Of a stretch of DNA of 64,000 nucleotides, positions 1 through 15,191 are shown one piece after another. Origin of the DNA: Phycisphaera sp. (GTDB lineage: Bacteria > Planctomycetota > Phycisphaerae > Phycisphaerales > UBA1924); contig RHLH01000001.1 of NCBI GenBank assembly GCA_003712165.1, forward strand, positions 620,001-684,000, written 5' to 3'. Each line of letters starts with the position of its first letter. Position 1 is the first letter of the stretch. The position numbers were made by a program, and so were the translations under genes. Under the pieces are notes generated by a model. The model made no database searches. It saw nothing but the letters and a program-made list of their open reading frames with translations, and was not told the DNA's origin.

Positions 1-117
1 CAGGTCGAGTCGATCGCTGAAGAGAAGAAGGAAGACCTCAACTCCGCGAGCGTTGACGCCGCTTGCAGGATTATTGAGGGCCAGGCCCGTTCCATGGGCA
101 TCACGGTGGAGGGCTGA
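1..117 (+). CDS. rplK: 50S ribosomal protein L11, C-terminal end (partial)
   Basis: The window opens inside this gene; only the last 38 codons and the TGA stop are present. The translated tail contains the helix and the ARSMGI signature that closes the L11 C-terminal rRNA-binding domain, and it ends in VEG. L11 binds the GTPase-associated region of 23S rRNA. The next gene, rplA, starts 3 bases after the stop, and its Shine-Dalgarno sequence (GGAGGG, near 107-113) lies inside the end of this gene, as expected for the conserved rplK-rplA pair. The N-terminal domain cannot be assessed. Confidence 0.93.
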   Translation, partial: QVESIAEEKKEDLNSASVDAACRIIEGQARSMGITVEG

Positions 118-120
118 TCG

Positions 121-888
121 ATGGCAGATGAACAGACCACAGCAGCACCGGCACCGCAGGCACAGGCAGAGGAGGCCGCTCGCCGGAAGGGCAAGCTGCG
201 TCACAAGCCTTCGCGCCGCATGAACTCGAACCACGAGAAGACATCGAAAGAGCCTGTTGAGGCCGCGACGGCGATGTCCGCCGTGAAGCGTTTCGATGGG
301 ACGAAGTTCGACCAGGCGGTTGATGTTGTCTTCAACCTCGGGATCGACACGAAGCACGCCGACCAGCTCGTGCGTGGTTCGGTGAGCCTTCCCAAGGGTA
401 TCGGCAAGACCAAACGCGTGATCGCTTTCTGCTCGACGGAGCATGAGGCTGACGCGAAGGCGGCTGGTGCGATCGAGGCGGGCGGCGAGGAGCTCGTCAG
501 CAAGATCGAGAAGGGCTGGTTCGACTTCGATGTCGCGGTCGCGAGTCCGGACATGATGCGTGTTATCTCGAAGCTGGGCCGGACGCTTGGTCCGAAGGGC
601 CTGATGCCCAGCCCCAAGGCTGGCACGGTGACCAAGGACGTCGTTGACGCGGTGAAGGAGTACTCGGCCGGTAAGGTCGAGTACAGGGCCGACAAGGGCG
701 GCAACGTTCACGCGACGATCGGCAAGATGAGCTTTGCCGAGGGCGACCTGCTAGCGAACTTTGAGCACCTGCTCAAGACGATCGAGGGCGCCAAGCCCGC
801 GGCTGTCAAGGGCACGTACATCAAGAGCATCTCGGTCAGCGGCACGATGACACCGGGTATTCGGATCAAGTACAGCGAAGGGGAGTAA
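121..888 (+). CDS. rplA: 50S ribosomal protein L1
   Basis: L1 forms the mobile stalk of the large subunit at the tRNA exit side and in many bacteria also represses its own mRNA. The core from about residue 52 to 250 is typical: KFDQAVDVVFNLGID, the LGPKGLMPSPKAGTV loop near residues 159-173, and a C-terminal YIKSISVSGTM segment. The protein is 255 residues against roughly 230 for the family. The excess is at the N terminus: residues 1-20 are Ala/Pro/Gln/Glu-rich, followed by a basic stretch (RRKGKLRHKPSRR). The ATG at 121 is chosen for its Shine-Dalgarno at the end of rplK. An internal start would remove the extension but has no better ribosome site. Confidence 0.96.
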   Translation: MADEQTTAAPAPQAQAEEAARRKGKLRHKPSRRMNSNHEKTSKEPVEAATAMSAVKRFDGTKFDQAVDVVFNLGIDTKHADQLVRGSVSLPKGIGKTKRVIAFCSTEHEADAKAAGAIEAGGEELVSKIEKGWFDFDVAVASPDMMRVISKLGRTLGPKGLMPSPKAGTVTKDVVDAVKEYSAGKVEYRADKGGNVHATIGKMSFAEGDLLANFEHLLKTIEGAKPAAVKGTYIKSISVSGTMTPGIRIKYSEGE

Positions 889-918
889 CCCCGCTTTCTC
901 CCCGAAAGGAGTTTGGCG

Positions 919-1461
919 ATGTCCAAACCGATGAAAGACATGATGGTCTCCGACTACCAGTCAAGGCTCGGAGACTCGAGTGAAGCAATCGTCGTCTCGC
1001 TTCGCGGGATCGATGCCGAGGGGACGGAGACCGTCCGCTCGAAGATGCGTCAGAGCGCCGTGAGCGTCGCGGTGATGAAGAACTCGCTGGCGAGGAAGGC
1101 ATTCGAGGGCACGGCTCTTGAGGCGCTGAACCCTGTGATGAAGGGTCAGAACGCACTGATCTTCGGCGAGCGATCGGTCGTCGAGGTGGCGCGTGAGTTC
1201 ATCGAGCTCATCAAGGACTTCCCCGACATCGAGCTCAAGGGCGCGGTGCTCGACGGCGAGCTCTACGAGGGCGACGAGGGCGTGAAGCGTCTGAGCCAGT
1301 TCCCGACACGGGACGAGGCGCTCTCCGACGCGGTCGGGCTCATCCTTGGTCCTGGGCGGAACCTGCTCGGGCAGATCAAGGGCCCGGGTTCGAACATCGC
1401 CGGTCTTCTCAAGGCGATCGAGGACAAGCTCGAGAAGGGCGAGGCGATCAGCAAGAACTGA
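919..1461 (+). CDS. rplJ: 50S ribosomal protein L10
   Basis: L10 is the base of the ribosomal stalk and carries the L7/L12 dimers on its C-terminal helix. The 180-residue product has the usual N-terminal rRNA-binding domain (VSLRGIDAEGTETVRSKMR, then VMKNSLARKAF) and a C-terminal amphipathic helix ending KLEKGEAISKN. ATG 919 is preceded by AAGGAG (906-911) at 7-base spacing. A TTG two codons upstream is in frame, but lies too close to that site to be the start. rplA lies only 30 bases upstream, so the long autoregulatory leader known from other bacteria would have to lie further upstream or be absent. Confidence 0.95.
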   Translation: MSKPMKDMMVSDYQSRLGDSSEAIVVSLRGIDAEGTETVRSKMRQSAVSVAVMKNSLARKAFEGTALEALNPVMKGQNALIFGERSVVEVAREFIELIKDFPDIELKGAVLDGELYEGDEGVKRLSQFPTRDEALSDAVGLILGPGRNLLGQIKGPGSNIAGLLKAIEDKLEKGEAISKN

Positions 1462-1591
1462 CCGGGCACGTATCCGGTTTGTGGAGATTTGATTTCTGCA
1501 TCAGCGTCCAACTGGCCCGGTGTGTCCGGGGTAAAGAGCCGAGTGGTTCGGTCCCTCTTGGGCGGGATGATTTGAAAGGTTAGGTATTCAG

Positions 1592-2005
1592 ATGAGTGAC
1601 GAAGCAGCAACCAAAGAGTTCGACGCGGCGATCAAGGACCTTGGCGACAAGCTCGCCGAGCTGAGCCTGAAGCAGGCGGTTGATCTTGGTGATTACATGA
1701 AGGATGCGTACGGCATCGAGGCAGCCGCCGGCGGCGGTGTTGTCATGGCCGCGGCACCCGGCGCTGGTGACGGCGGCGGCGCAGCCGAGGAGCAGAGCGA
1801 GTTCGACGTCGTTCTCAAGAGCGACGGCGGCCAGAAGATCAAGGTCATCAAGGTTGTCCGCGAGGCGACCGGCCTGGGTCTGAAGGAGGCCAAGGAGCTC
1901 GTGGACAACCCGGGCCAGCCCATCAAGCAGGGCCTGGCGAAGGAAGAGGCCGAGGCCCTCGCCGAGAAGCTCAAGGAAGCCGGCGCCGAGGTCGAGCTCA
2001 AGTAA
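1592..2005 (+). CDS. rplL: 50S ribosomal protein L7/L12
   Basis: This is the multimeric stalk protein that recruits translational GTPases. The 137-residue product has the three expected parts: an N-terminal dimerisation helix region (to about residue 45), an Ala/Gly-rich hinge ([20 protein letters not shown]), and the C-terminal domain with the signature [20 protein letters not shown] at about residues 88-107. It is longer than the usual 120-128, mostly in the hinge. It follows rplJ after a 130-base spacer that shows only weak dyads. GAAAGG at about 1575 is the ribosome site. Confidence 0.96.
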   Translation: MSDEAATKEFDAAIKDLGDKLAELSLKQAVDLGDYMKDAYGIEAAAGGGVVMAAAPGAGDGGGAAEEQSEFDVVLKSDGGQKIKVIKVVREATGLGLKEAKELVDNPGQPIKQGLAKEEAEALAEKLKEAGAEVELK

Positions 2006-2320
2006 GAGCCGACAACACCCTGCTAAACCGCGAACATAATCTGCCGAATCGTTTGGTAGATGTGTGGTGATAGTGGGTGCTATGCTTTATTCACATGCCG
2101 GGCGTCGAAAGGCGCTCGGCATGCTTCAGAAACGGACACGGACTTCGCGTCAGAGGGTTTGGAGTGTCAGATCGGGTGTGGGTGGACCTGATCGGCGGCA
2201 CGGTAGGATCTTCGAATAGGCGCGGCTCACTTACACCACCGGACGACGCAAGGCATTCATGCGATTCCAGACGGATCTCATGAAATGTTGTTGTAAACGC
2301 TAACCATCGCGAGGAACTCG
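2006..2320 (+). other. rplL-rpoB intergenic leader, no gene
   Basis: This is a 315-base gap between rplL and rpoB. It holds one strong hairpin (2094-2123) and just upstream an extended -10-like TGCTATGCT (2078-2086), with no convincing -35 at normal spacing. A 68-codon reading frame at 2077-2283 overlaps the hairpin and looks like chance. In enterobacteria the same gap contains an attenuator and an RNase III site that lower rpoBC expression relative to the ribosomal protein genes; a similar role is plausible here. Confidence 0.6.
2094..2123 (+). promoter_or_regulatory. hairpin between rplL and rpoB (attenuator or processing site)
   Basis: CATGCCGGGCG (2094-2104) pairs with CGCTCGGCATG (2113-2123) in an 11-bp stem with one G-T pair and an 8-base loop. 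No T-run follows, so it is unlikely to be a complete terminator. By position it may be a partial attenuator or an RNase processing stem setting the ratio of L10/L12 to RNA polymerase. Confidence 0.6.
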
Positions 2321-6127
<3,807 letters not shown>

Positions 6128-6182
6128 TCAGTGAGAGTGGGTGTTCGAATCAGCATGAGTTTCAGACATCAGGACCAGTTGA

Positions 6183-6827
6183 TTGGCAACAGATCCGAAC
6201 AACCTGGTGTGCGTCCAGTACGGCTGCGGTCTTACTGCGCCCGCGGGCTGGCTCAGCTACGACACGAGCCCGACGCTTCGCATGCAGCGGATTCCGATCA
6301 TCGGGAAGTTCACGCCCGGTGTGCGTTTCCCGAAGGAGGTTCTTCTCGGGGACATTCGCAGGCGATTGCCTTTGGCGGATTCGAGCGTGGATCGGGCGTA
6401 CTGCTCGCACGTGCTGGAGCACCTGGCATTGAGCGATTGCCGGGCGGCTCTGCGGGAGACCTACCGCATCCTCAAGCCTGGCGGCGTGTTCAGGCTCGTG
6501 CTGCCGGACCTGGAGGCGCAGACAAAGGCGTACTTGGAGAAGGTGGGGGATCCGGACGCGCCGCACGAGTTCATGCGGGGCGCGCTTTTGGGCGCCGAGC
6601 ACAGGCCAAAGGGGCTCAAGGGGCTGGCGGTCAGTTGGCTGGGCAACGCGAGGCATCTGTGGATGTGGGACTACCCGGCGCTGTCAAAGGAGCTGGCAGA
6701 CGCGGGGTTCGCGGAGATCCGTCGGGCACAGTTCGGCGACTCTGGCGAGAGGGTGTACGAGGCGATTGAGGAGCGAGGCCGCTGGGATGGCCATCTCGGG
6801 ATTCATTGCGTGAAGCCCGCGAACTGA
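6183..6827 (+). CDS. class I SAM-dependent methyltransferase between rpoB and rpoC
   Basis: This 214-residue protein has the class I methyltransferase layout: a glycine-rich AdoMet loop (VCVQYGCGLTAP, residues 9-20), an acidic strand end (SYDTSP), the motif RLPLADSSVDRAYCSHVLEH, and RILKPGGVFRLVLPDLE. This subtype (LP.adssvD..yc.hvLEHl) is often found beside glycosyltransferases; the substrate is unknown. The start is taken as TTG 6183, with AGGA 8 bases upstream. No ATG in frame precedes the AdoMet loop. It lies 55 bases after rpoB and 72 before rpoC, same strand, so it should be co-transcribed with RNA polymerase. Codon use looks like its neighbours, so it is probably not a very recent arrival. 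Confidence 0.9.
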   Translation: MATDPNNLVCVQYGCGLTAPAGWLSYDTSPTLRMQRIPIIGKFTPGVRFPKEVLLGDIRRRLPLADSSVDRAYCSHVLEHLALSDCRAALRETYRILKPGGVFRLVLPDLEAQTKAYLEKVGDPDAPHEFMRGALLGAEHRPKGLKGLAVSWLGNARHLWMWDYPALSKELADAGFAEIRRAQFGDSGERVYEAIEERGRWDGHLGIHCVKPAN

Positions 6828-6899
6828 CAGAAGGCGCTTTCGGGCGCACGACAGAACGATTTGATGCGAGACGGATTGTCTTGTTTGAGGTGCTAGGAA

Positions 6900-11294
<4,395 letters not shown>

Positions 11295-11320
11295 TCGGTT
11301 CCGCAGGATTCATAACTCCA

Positions 11321-11360
11321 CAGGGGCCGGGCGAATCATCGTCCGGCTCCTGTTGCTTTT
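11321..11360 (+). terminator. intrinsic terminator after rpoC
   Basis: CAGGGGCCGGGCGA (11321-11334) and TCGTCCGGCTCCTG (11339-11352) form a 14-bp GC-rich stem with loop ATCA, followed by TTGCTTTT. It ends the rpoBC operon and, being nearly symmetrical, may also stop the convergent - strand operon whose last gene ends at 11373. Confidence 0.9.
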
Positions 11361-11372
11361 GGTGTGTTTGGA

Positions 11373-11621
11373 TTAGTTGAGTAAGGAGCCGTCGGCGCTA
11401 ACAGCCTCGGCGATCACATGCTCGGCCTCGTGCGGAGGCAGTGGATCGAATCTCGTCTGGCCCGTGCGGAGCATGAGCCTGACATAGGGCTCGCACATGC
11501 CGCAGCCGGTGCAGCATTTGGTCTTCTTGCTGAGTTCATCGAACGAGCACTTCGACTCTCGGGCGATCTCCCTGAGTTCTTCGAAGCTGATGTCGTGGCA
11601 GACGCATCCAGTAACAGCCAT
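11373..11621 (-). CDS. BFD-type [2Fe-2S]-binding protein
   Basis: This is an 82-residue protein with the bacterioferritin-associated ferredoxin pattern: C6-x-C8 near the N terminus and C40-x2-C43 after a 31-residue helical spacer (CVCHDISFEELR..., CCTGCGMCEPYV). The family binds one [2Fe-2S] cluster and either releases iron from ferritin or forms a redox module of other proteins. Residues 50-82 are an added tail. It is the last gene of the B12-riboswitch operon, starting 3 bases after the stop of the prepilin-type gene. Nothing near it encodes bacterioferritin, so a redox or sensing role linked to that operon is as likely as iron release. Confidence 0.85.
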   Translation of the reverse strand: MAVTGCVCHDISFEELREIARESKCSFDELSKKTKCCTGCGMCEPYVRLMLRTGQTRFDPLPPHEAEHVIAEAVSADGSLLN

Positions 11622-11624
11622 GGC

Positions 11625-12455
11625 TCACCTGTACCCGTATCCGGAGTTCGAGTCCTTGTCCCCGTGCCAGCCAAGCATAGCTGATTCGGCGGTCTGCTCA
11701 TAGAACCCGCTGTTCCAGGTGAAAGTCATCGCTACGGCCTCGACGTGTCCGTCAAGGTAGGCGATGTTGGCCCGCTCTTGGTGTCTGAAATGCATCGAGG
11801 GGTCGGCGCGGTAGCTCTGCCCGAAGCTGGGCAGGAAGCGGGGCTCGACGAAGCTGTATTCGATGAGCCCGCCGGCGGCCTGGGTGCCCGGGAACGCGGT
11901 GTCCGCGAACGCGACTGTTTCGTTCAGGTTCGTAAACATGTGCTCGAACGACCCGCTCTCGTCGGTTGCAACGGTCCAGACGTTGTCTCTCCGTGGGCCG
12001 ACGGGTTTGCGGAGGGTACCGACGTACGCGTTGTTGTAGCCGTAACCCCCTGCGGCGCGCTCGAAGGCGCTCTGCCCGCCGTCGCCTCCTTGTTCGTTGA
12101 CACGGAGTGTTCTGTGGAGGGTGGGGCACGACCTGGCGGCGACTGATGTGCCGGCGTTGTCGCCGAGGTATTCGAGCAGCGGGGCGCCCTCGGGTTTGAA
12201 GACATCGCTCTGGTTTGAGCGGGTACCGTGCCAGCGTTCGAGGTTTTGGAGGAATCGGGGTGCTCCGGGTACGTACCTGCTCTCGAAGTCGAGGGCGTAT
12301 GAGGCGTTTGCGATCTGGAGTTGTCTGAGGTTTGAGGAGCAGGCCACGCGTTCGGCGGCGGACCTGGCCTTGCCCAGCGCGGGCAGCAGGATCGCGACAA
12401 GCACCGCGGTGATTGTGATCACAACGAGCATCTCGATGATTGTGAATGCTCTCAG
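11625..12455 (-). CDS. prepilin-type protein with H-X9-DG motif, CTG start
   Basis: The N-terminal type IV prepilin signal is [11 protein letters not shown] followed by a hydrophobic helix; Glu is at mature position +5. The first ATG (12431) lies inside this signal, so the true start must be upstream. The only possible initiators are CTG 12455 (leader M-R-A, preceded by GAGGGA at 6-base spacing) and CTG 12473, which overlaps the stop of the upstream gene as CTGA. From 12455 the product is 276 residues. Near the C terminus H225, nine residues, then D235-G236 give the H-X9-DG processing motif of the planctomycetal DUF1559-like pseudopilins. It is translationally close to its neighbours in the riboswitch operon. 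Its exact role (fibre, surface display, secretion) is not known. Confidence 0.85.
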   Translation of the reverse strand: MRAFTIIEMLVVITITAVLVAILLPALGKARSAAERVACSSNLRQLQIANASYALDFESRYVPGAPRFLQNLERWHGTRSNQSDVFKPEGAPLLEYLGDNAGTSVAARSCPTLHRTLRVNEQGGDGGQSAFERAAGGYGYNNAYVGTLRKPVGPRRDNVWTVATDESGSFEHMFTNLNETVAFADTAFPGTQAAGGLIEYSFVEPRFLPSFGQSYRADPSMHFRHQERANIAYLDGHVEAVAMTFTWNSGFYEQTAESAMLGWHGDKDSNSGYGYR

Positions 12456-12469
12456 CGGATATCCCTCGG

Positions 12470-13501
12470 TCAGCTGTCTTCACCAACCCCGCAGTTGGTG
12501 TTGAAGTTGTTGAGCCAGGCCGTGAAATCGGCGGGGGTAATCATACCATCGCCGTTCTGATCTGCGGCGGCCTCCATGTTCTGGTACGCGGCGAGCCAGG
12601 CCGTGAAATCGGCTGGTGTGAGGACGCCGTCGCCATTGACATCGGCGATGCAATCGGTGGAACCGGATCTGACGATCGCGACCGCGTCGATCTCCGTAGA
12701 GACTTCTCCCAGGCTGCCGTTGGTGCTGTCCACGGCGGTTGTGATCCTGATGAAATCGAAACCGCCGAGGTTTGCGGGGTCTCCGGTCGCGGGGTCGATG
12801 GCCCAGGCGATGTCGAAGGCGTCGCCTCCGCCGCTGCCCGGGTCGATGTCGGTGGTCATCGGATCGTCGGGGACGGTGTAAAAGGCATCGGGGAGCATGG
12901 CGGGGTCTTCGACAACGCCGTCGGAGTCCGTGTCGCCCAGGAGCAGGGTGGGCGTCATGTCGGCGTAGCCGAAGTAGGCCTCGGTGGTGGTGCCTGTGTT
13001 GTTGTTGAGAACGGGTCCGTCGAACTCGGGTGGCAGCGGGAGTGTGATGGGCGCCGATAGAGATGAGCCTGGGATGGTGTACCAGGTGTCGTCGGCGTTC
13101 CCGTTGCTGTTGGCGTCGAGAGAAATCTCGATGAGCGCAGCCTCGGCCCAGCGGTTGTCGGGGTTGCCCTGCACGTAGAACGCGTTGCCGAAGACGATGA
13201 AATCCATACCGAGTGGGTTGCTCGGGTTGTCGAGCACGCGTTGATCGAAGGCGAGGGTGATTGAGCCGCCGAAGCCGCCGAGCGTGACGACGGAGGTGTT
13301 GTTGCCGGTGAGTTTGCCGGCGCCATCGGGCGCGCCGAGCGCGTCTTCGGGGTCGTTGAAGTTCGGGTCGCCTACGAACTGCCCGGGCGCAGGGTCGTAC
13401 TTGAGGACCTTTGTTGCGAAGTCATCGGCTCGCGTCGTCGGGGCTGCCGCCGCGACAGCCCCGACGAGAATCAACACACAGCATTGCTTGCTCTTGTGCA
13501 T
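12470..13501 (-). CDS. secreted surface protein with two dockerin-like calcium-binding repeats
   Basis: This is a 343-residue exported protein. A signal peptide ([20 protein letters not shown], cut near residue 25) is followed by a beta-rich domain (about 30-280) with [19 protein letters not shown] and [10 protein letters not shown] motifs, a layout seen in lectin-like cell-surface proteins. The C terminus has two repeats, [16 protein letters not shown] and [16 protein letters not shown], flanked by C284 and C337. This resembles the dockerin-like tail common in Phycisphaerae (NCBIfam, from memory, calls one such form GC-type dockerin). ATG 13501 is preferred over GTG 13510 because AGAGAG sits 8 bases upstream. 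The gene follows the beta-propeller-like gene by 40 bases and its stop overlaps a possible CTG start of the next gene. Confidence 0.85.
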   Translation of the reverse strand: MHKSKQCCVLILVGAVAAAAPTTRADDFATKVLKYDPAPGQFVGDPNFNDPEDALGAPDGAGKLTGNNTSVVTLGGFGGSITLAFDQRVLDNPSNPLGMDFIVFGNAFYVQGNPDNRWAEAALIEISLDANSNGNADDTWYTIPGSSLSAPITLPLPPEFDGPVLNNNTGTTTEAYFGYADMTPTLLLGDTDSDGVVEDPAMLPDAFYTVPDDPMTTDIDPGSGGGDAFDIAWAIDPATGDPANLGGFDFIRITTAVDSTNGSLGEVSTEIDAVAIVRSGSTDCIADVNGDGVLTPADFTAWLAAYQNMEAAADQNGDGMITPADFTAWLNNFNTNCGVGEDS

Positions 13502-13541
13502 GCGAACCACTCTCTTGGGGCCCTTGGGCCCTCACTCTCCT

Positions 13542-14534
13542 CTAGCGGGTACGACGACGCCTCCGGCACGCGACAAGTGCGAGTGCCATCGGCGCTGCGG
13601 CGGAAGGTGCGGGCACGGCGTAGACGTAAGCTGTGCCGGCTGCGGTGACGACGAGCTGGCCCGTCGTGTCATTGAAATACGCTCCGTAGAACGTGTCAGT
13701 GCCTGCTGGGACAAGGACCTGCGAGCCCGAGGACGACAGGTCGAAGACCGTTGCAGAACCGGAGGTCTGACCGGTTCCGAAGTCGAAGACCCCGCCCGCG
13801 ATGATGATGTTGCCCAGGTTGTCGAAGTCGATGGAGCCTGCGCTCGTGCTTGATTCGATGAAGGTCCCGGTTTGCACATCAACGGGGTTGGTCGCGGCGT
13901 CGAGCGTGGCGAGGTCAAACGCGTACACGTCGCCCGTATCGCCTTCGCCCGCGTAGACGTTGCCATCGAAGACTCGGACATCGCCGCTGAAAGCGCCGGC
14001 GGGCCCGAGCACGCCGGTTGATGTGCCTGCCTGGACATCGAGTCTGTTGACGAGTGTGTCGAACGTGGAGGAATCGGCGCCGGAGACATAGAGCGTGTCG
14101 TTGTCTGACCAATCGGCGGCGAAGTTCGGGGTGACGATGCTGGACAGCGCGGTCGCGTTGCCGCTCGTTGCTGCTGCGGCATCGAAGAACAGGACGGCGT
14201 TGTTGGCGTTGAACTCGTTGTTGCCAACTGCGATCGTGGACCCATCGGGGCTGACTGAGACGAACGCGGGGTCGAAGCCGCTGGAGTTCACTTGTCCGAT
14301 ATTGCCTACGACGGAGTAGGTCGAGGCGTTGGGGGCGGTCTGGAGGGAGACGGCGCCGGTGCCGTCGATCCCGATGAGCCTGCCGTCGGGGAGCAGGTCG
14401 TACGAGTTTTCGGGCAGCGTGAACGTGTCTACGAGTTGGTAAGGGATGGATATGTCGGCGGATGCCTGAGCGGAGATGCCCAGCGCCACCGACGCGGTCA
14501 GGAGGCGGGCGAACGAAGTACCTGTCTGTCTCAA
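13542..14534 (-). CDS. secreted beta-propeller-like protein with PEP-CTERM-like tail, under B12 riboswitch
   Basis: This is a 330-residue protein starting at TTG 14534 (AGAGAG 7 bases upstream). No ATG exists in frame between the riboswitch and the signal peptide MRQTGTSFARLLTASVALGI. The mature part is made of short repeating strands with phrases such as FVSVSPDGSTIAVGNN, DWSDNDTLYVSGAD and NIIIAGGVFD, which look like blades of a YncE/SMP-30-type beta-propeller. The end (VPAPSAAAPMALAL then RRRRRTR, about residues 307-330) is a short exosortase sorting signal. It is the first gene after the cobalamin riboswitch. Known comparison: BtuG of Bacteroides is a surface propeller that binds B12. Similarity here is only in architecture and regulation, so cobalamin binding is an inference. 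Confidence 0.8.
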   Translation of the reverse strand: MRQTGTSFARLLTASVALGISAQASADISIPYQLVDTFTLPENSYDLLPDGRLIGIDGTGAVSLQTAPNASTYSVVGNIGQVNSSGFDPAFVSVSPDGSTIAVGNNEFNANNAVLFFDAAAATSGNATALSSIVTPNFAADWSDNDTLYVSGADSSTFDTLVNRLDVQAGTSTGVLGPAGAFSGDVRVFDGNVYAGEGDTGDVYAFDLATLDAATNPVDVQTGTFIESSTSAGSIDFDNLGNIIIAGGVFDFGTGQTSGSATVFDLSSSGSQVLVPAGTDTFYGAYFNDTTGQLVVTAAGTAYVYAVPAPSAAAPMALALVACRRRRRTR

Positions 14535-14692
14535 AGCGAACTCTCTCTCGTGTTCGTGCTGATTCGCGCAGCACGCTTCCGGCCAACAGAACTGGCCTTT
14601 GCGAGGGCATTGAGTCGGTGGGGGCTCTGTGCTCGGAAGCGCACACAGGGCAACCGCCGACGCCCGTTTCGCGAGGGCCGTCAAACGAATTG
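14535..14692 (-). other. leader between riboswitch aptamer and first start codon
   Basis: This 158-base untranslated stretch follows the aptamer. It contains a perfect 7-bp hairpin (CGTGCTG 14555-14561 with CAGCACG 14569-14575) just upstream of the AGAGAG ribosome site, a smaller GGCCA/TGGCC hairpin, and no T-rich terminator. Control at translation initiation is therefore more likely than termination, but the switching partner strand could not be assigned by eye. Confidence 0.5.
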
Positions 14693-14861
14693 CTCCAGGC
14701 AGGTCTTCCGGCTTAGGGTTTCGCAGAGCCGCCTTCCCACCCTGAAGGGCAGTGGCATTCCTTGACTCTGCGGAGGTCACCCTTCACGGCGGCGCGTCCG
14801 CGGCGGCATTTCACCGCACTTCCCTTTTCACCCCGCGCAACATCAACGGGGCACCTGATGC
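14693..14861 (-). promoter_or_regulatory. cobalamin (B12) riboswitch
   Basis: Read on the - strand, the elements of the cobalamin aptamer (Rfam RF00174 type) occur in order. CAGGTGCC opens the closing stem (14857-14850). GGTGAAAAGGGAAG follows (14832-14819), then GCGGTGAAA and GCCGCCGTGAAGGG, the GCCACTG segment (14756-14750), GGGAAGGC (14738-14731), and the full B12 box AAGCCGGAAGACCTGCC (14714-14698), which matches the consensus at every conserved position. CAGGT at the 5' side pairs with ACCTG at the 3' side. In known cases adenosylcobalamin or methylcobalamin binding lowers expression of the genes downstream, here a four-gene surface operon. Confidence 0.95.
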
Positions 14862-14867
14862 ACTGGC

Positions 14868-14895
14868 AGCATATCGAATCAGGGGCAGAAGTCAA
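14868..14895 (-). promoter_or_regulatory. promoter of the B12-riboswitch operon
   Basis: TTGACT (14895-14890) and TATGCT (14873-14868) are separated by 16 bases on the - strand, a good vegetative sigma promoter. The predicted transcript start, about 14861, is where the aptamer begins, which supports both calls. Confidence 0.75.
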
Positions 14896-15191
14896 TCGGG
14901 TCCGGGATCGTTCTCGGCGGGGCTGAGAACCGGCTTTCGATTCGTGTTCCCGTCCGTTGCTGTTGATTCGGACTGGAACCGCGGCGAGGTGGTGGTCGTA
15001 TTGGTCTCCGCGGGCAATGTTTACAGAGCCCGCATCACCGAGAAAAACCGTGGGGCAGAGAACGGTTCAAGGCAGAGCTATTCGCTCTGTTTGTGGTTGT
15101 GATGTGAGTTTCCCCGCTAGAGGAGGGCGGGAGCTAGCTGCCCCCGTTTGTTTGCCGGGGGCAAGACCGGGCGGCGCTGTCGGTTGGTGGC
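14896..15191. other. intergenic region between glycosylasparaginase gene and riboswitch promoter
   Basis: No gene seen. It holds two hairpins that could end the upstream - strand gene: TGCCCCCG/CGGGGGCA (15139-15163, 9-base loop) and CAGAGC/GCTCTG (15073-15089). Neither has a clear T-run on the - strand. Short reading frames on the + strand lack recognisable content. Confidence 0.5.

Noticed and set aside
2077..2283. 68-codon frame before rpoB
   Set aside because: It crosses the strong hairpin, lacks a ribosome site and has no recognisable content.
6131..6769. Second frame overlapping the methyltransferase gene
   Set aside because: It has an ATG start, unlike the TTG of the real gene, but its translation is Gly/Arg/Ala-rich with no motif, whereas the other frame has all methyltransferase motifs.
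14535..14780. N-terminal extension of the propeller-like protein to 412 residues
   Set aside because: The extra 82 codons run through the B12 aptamer and destroy the signal peptide position.
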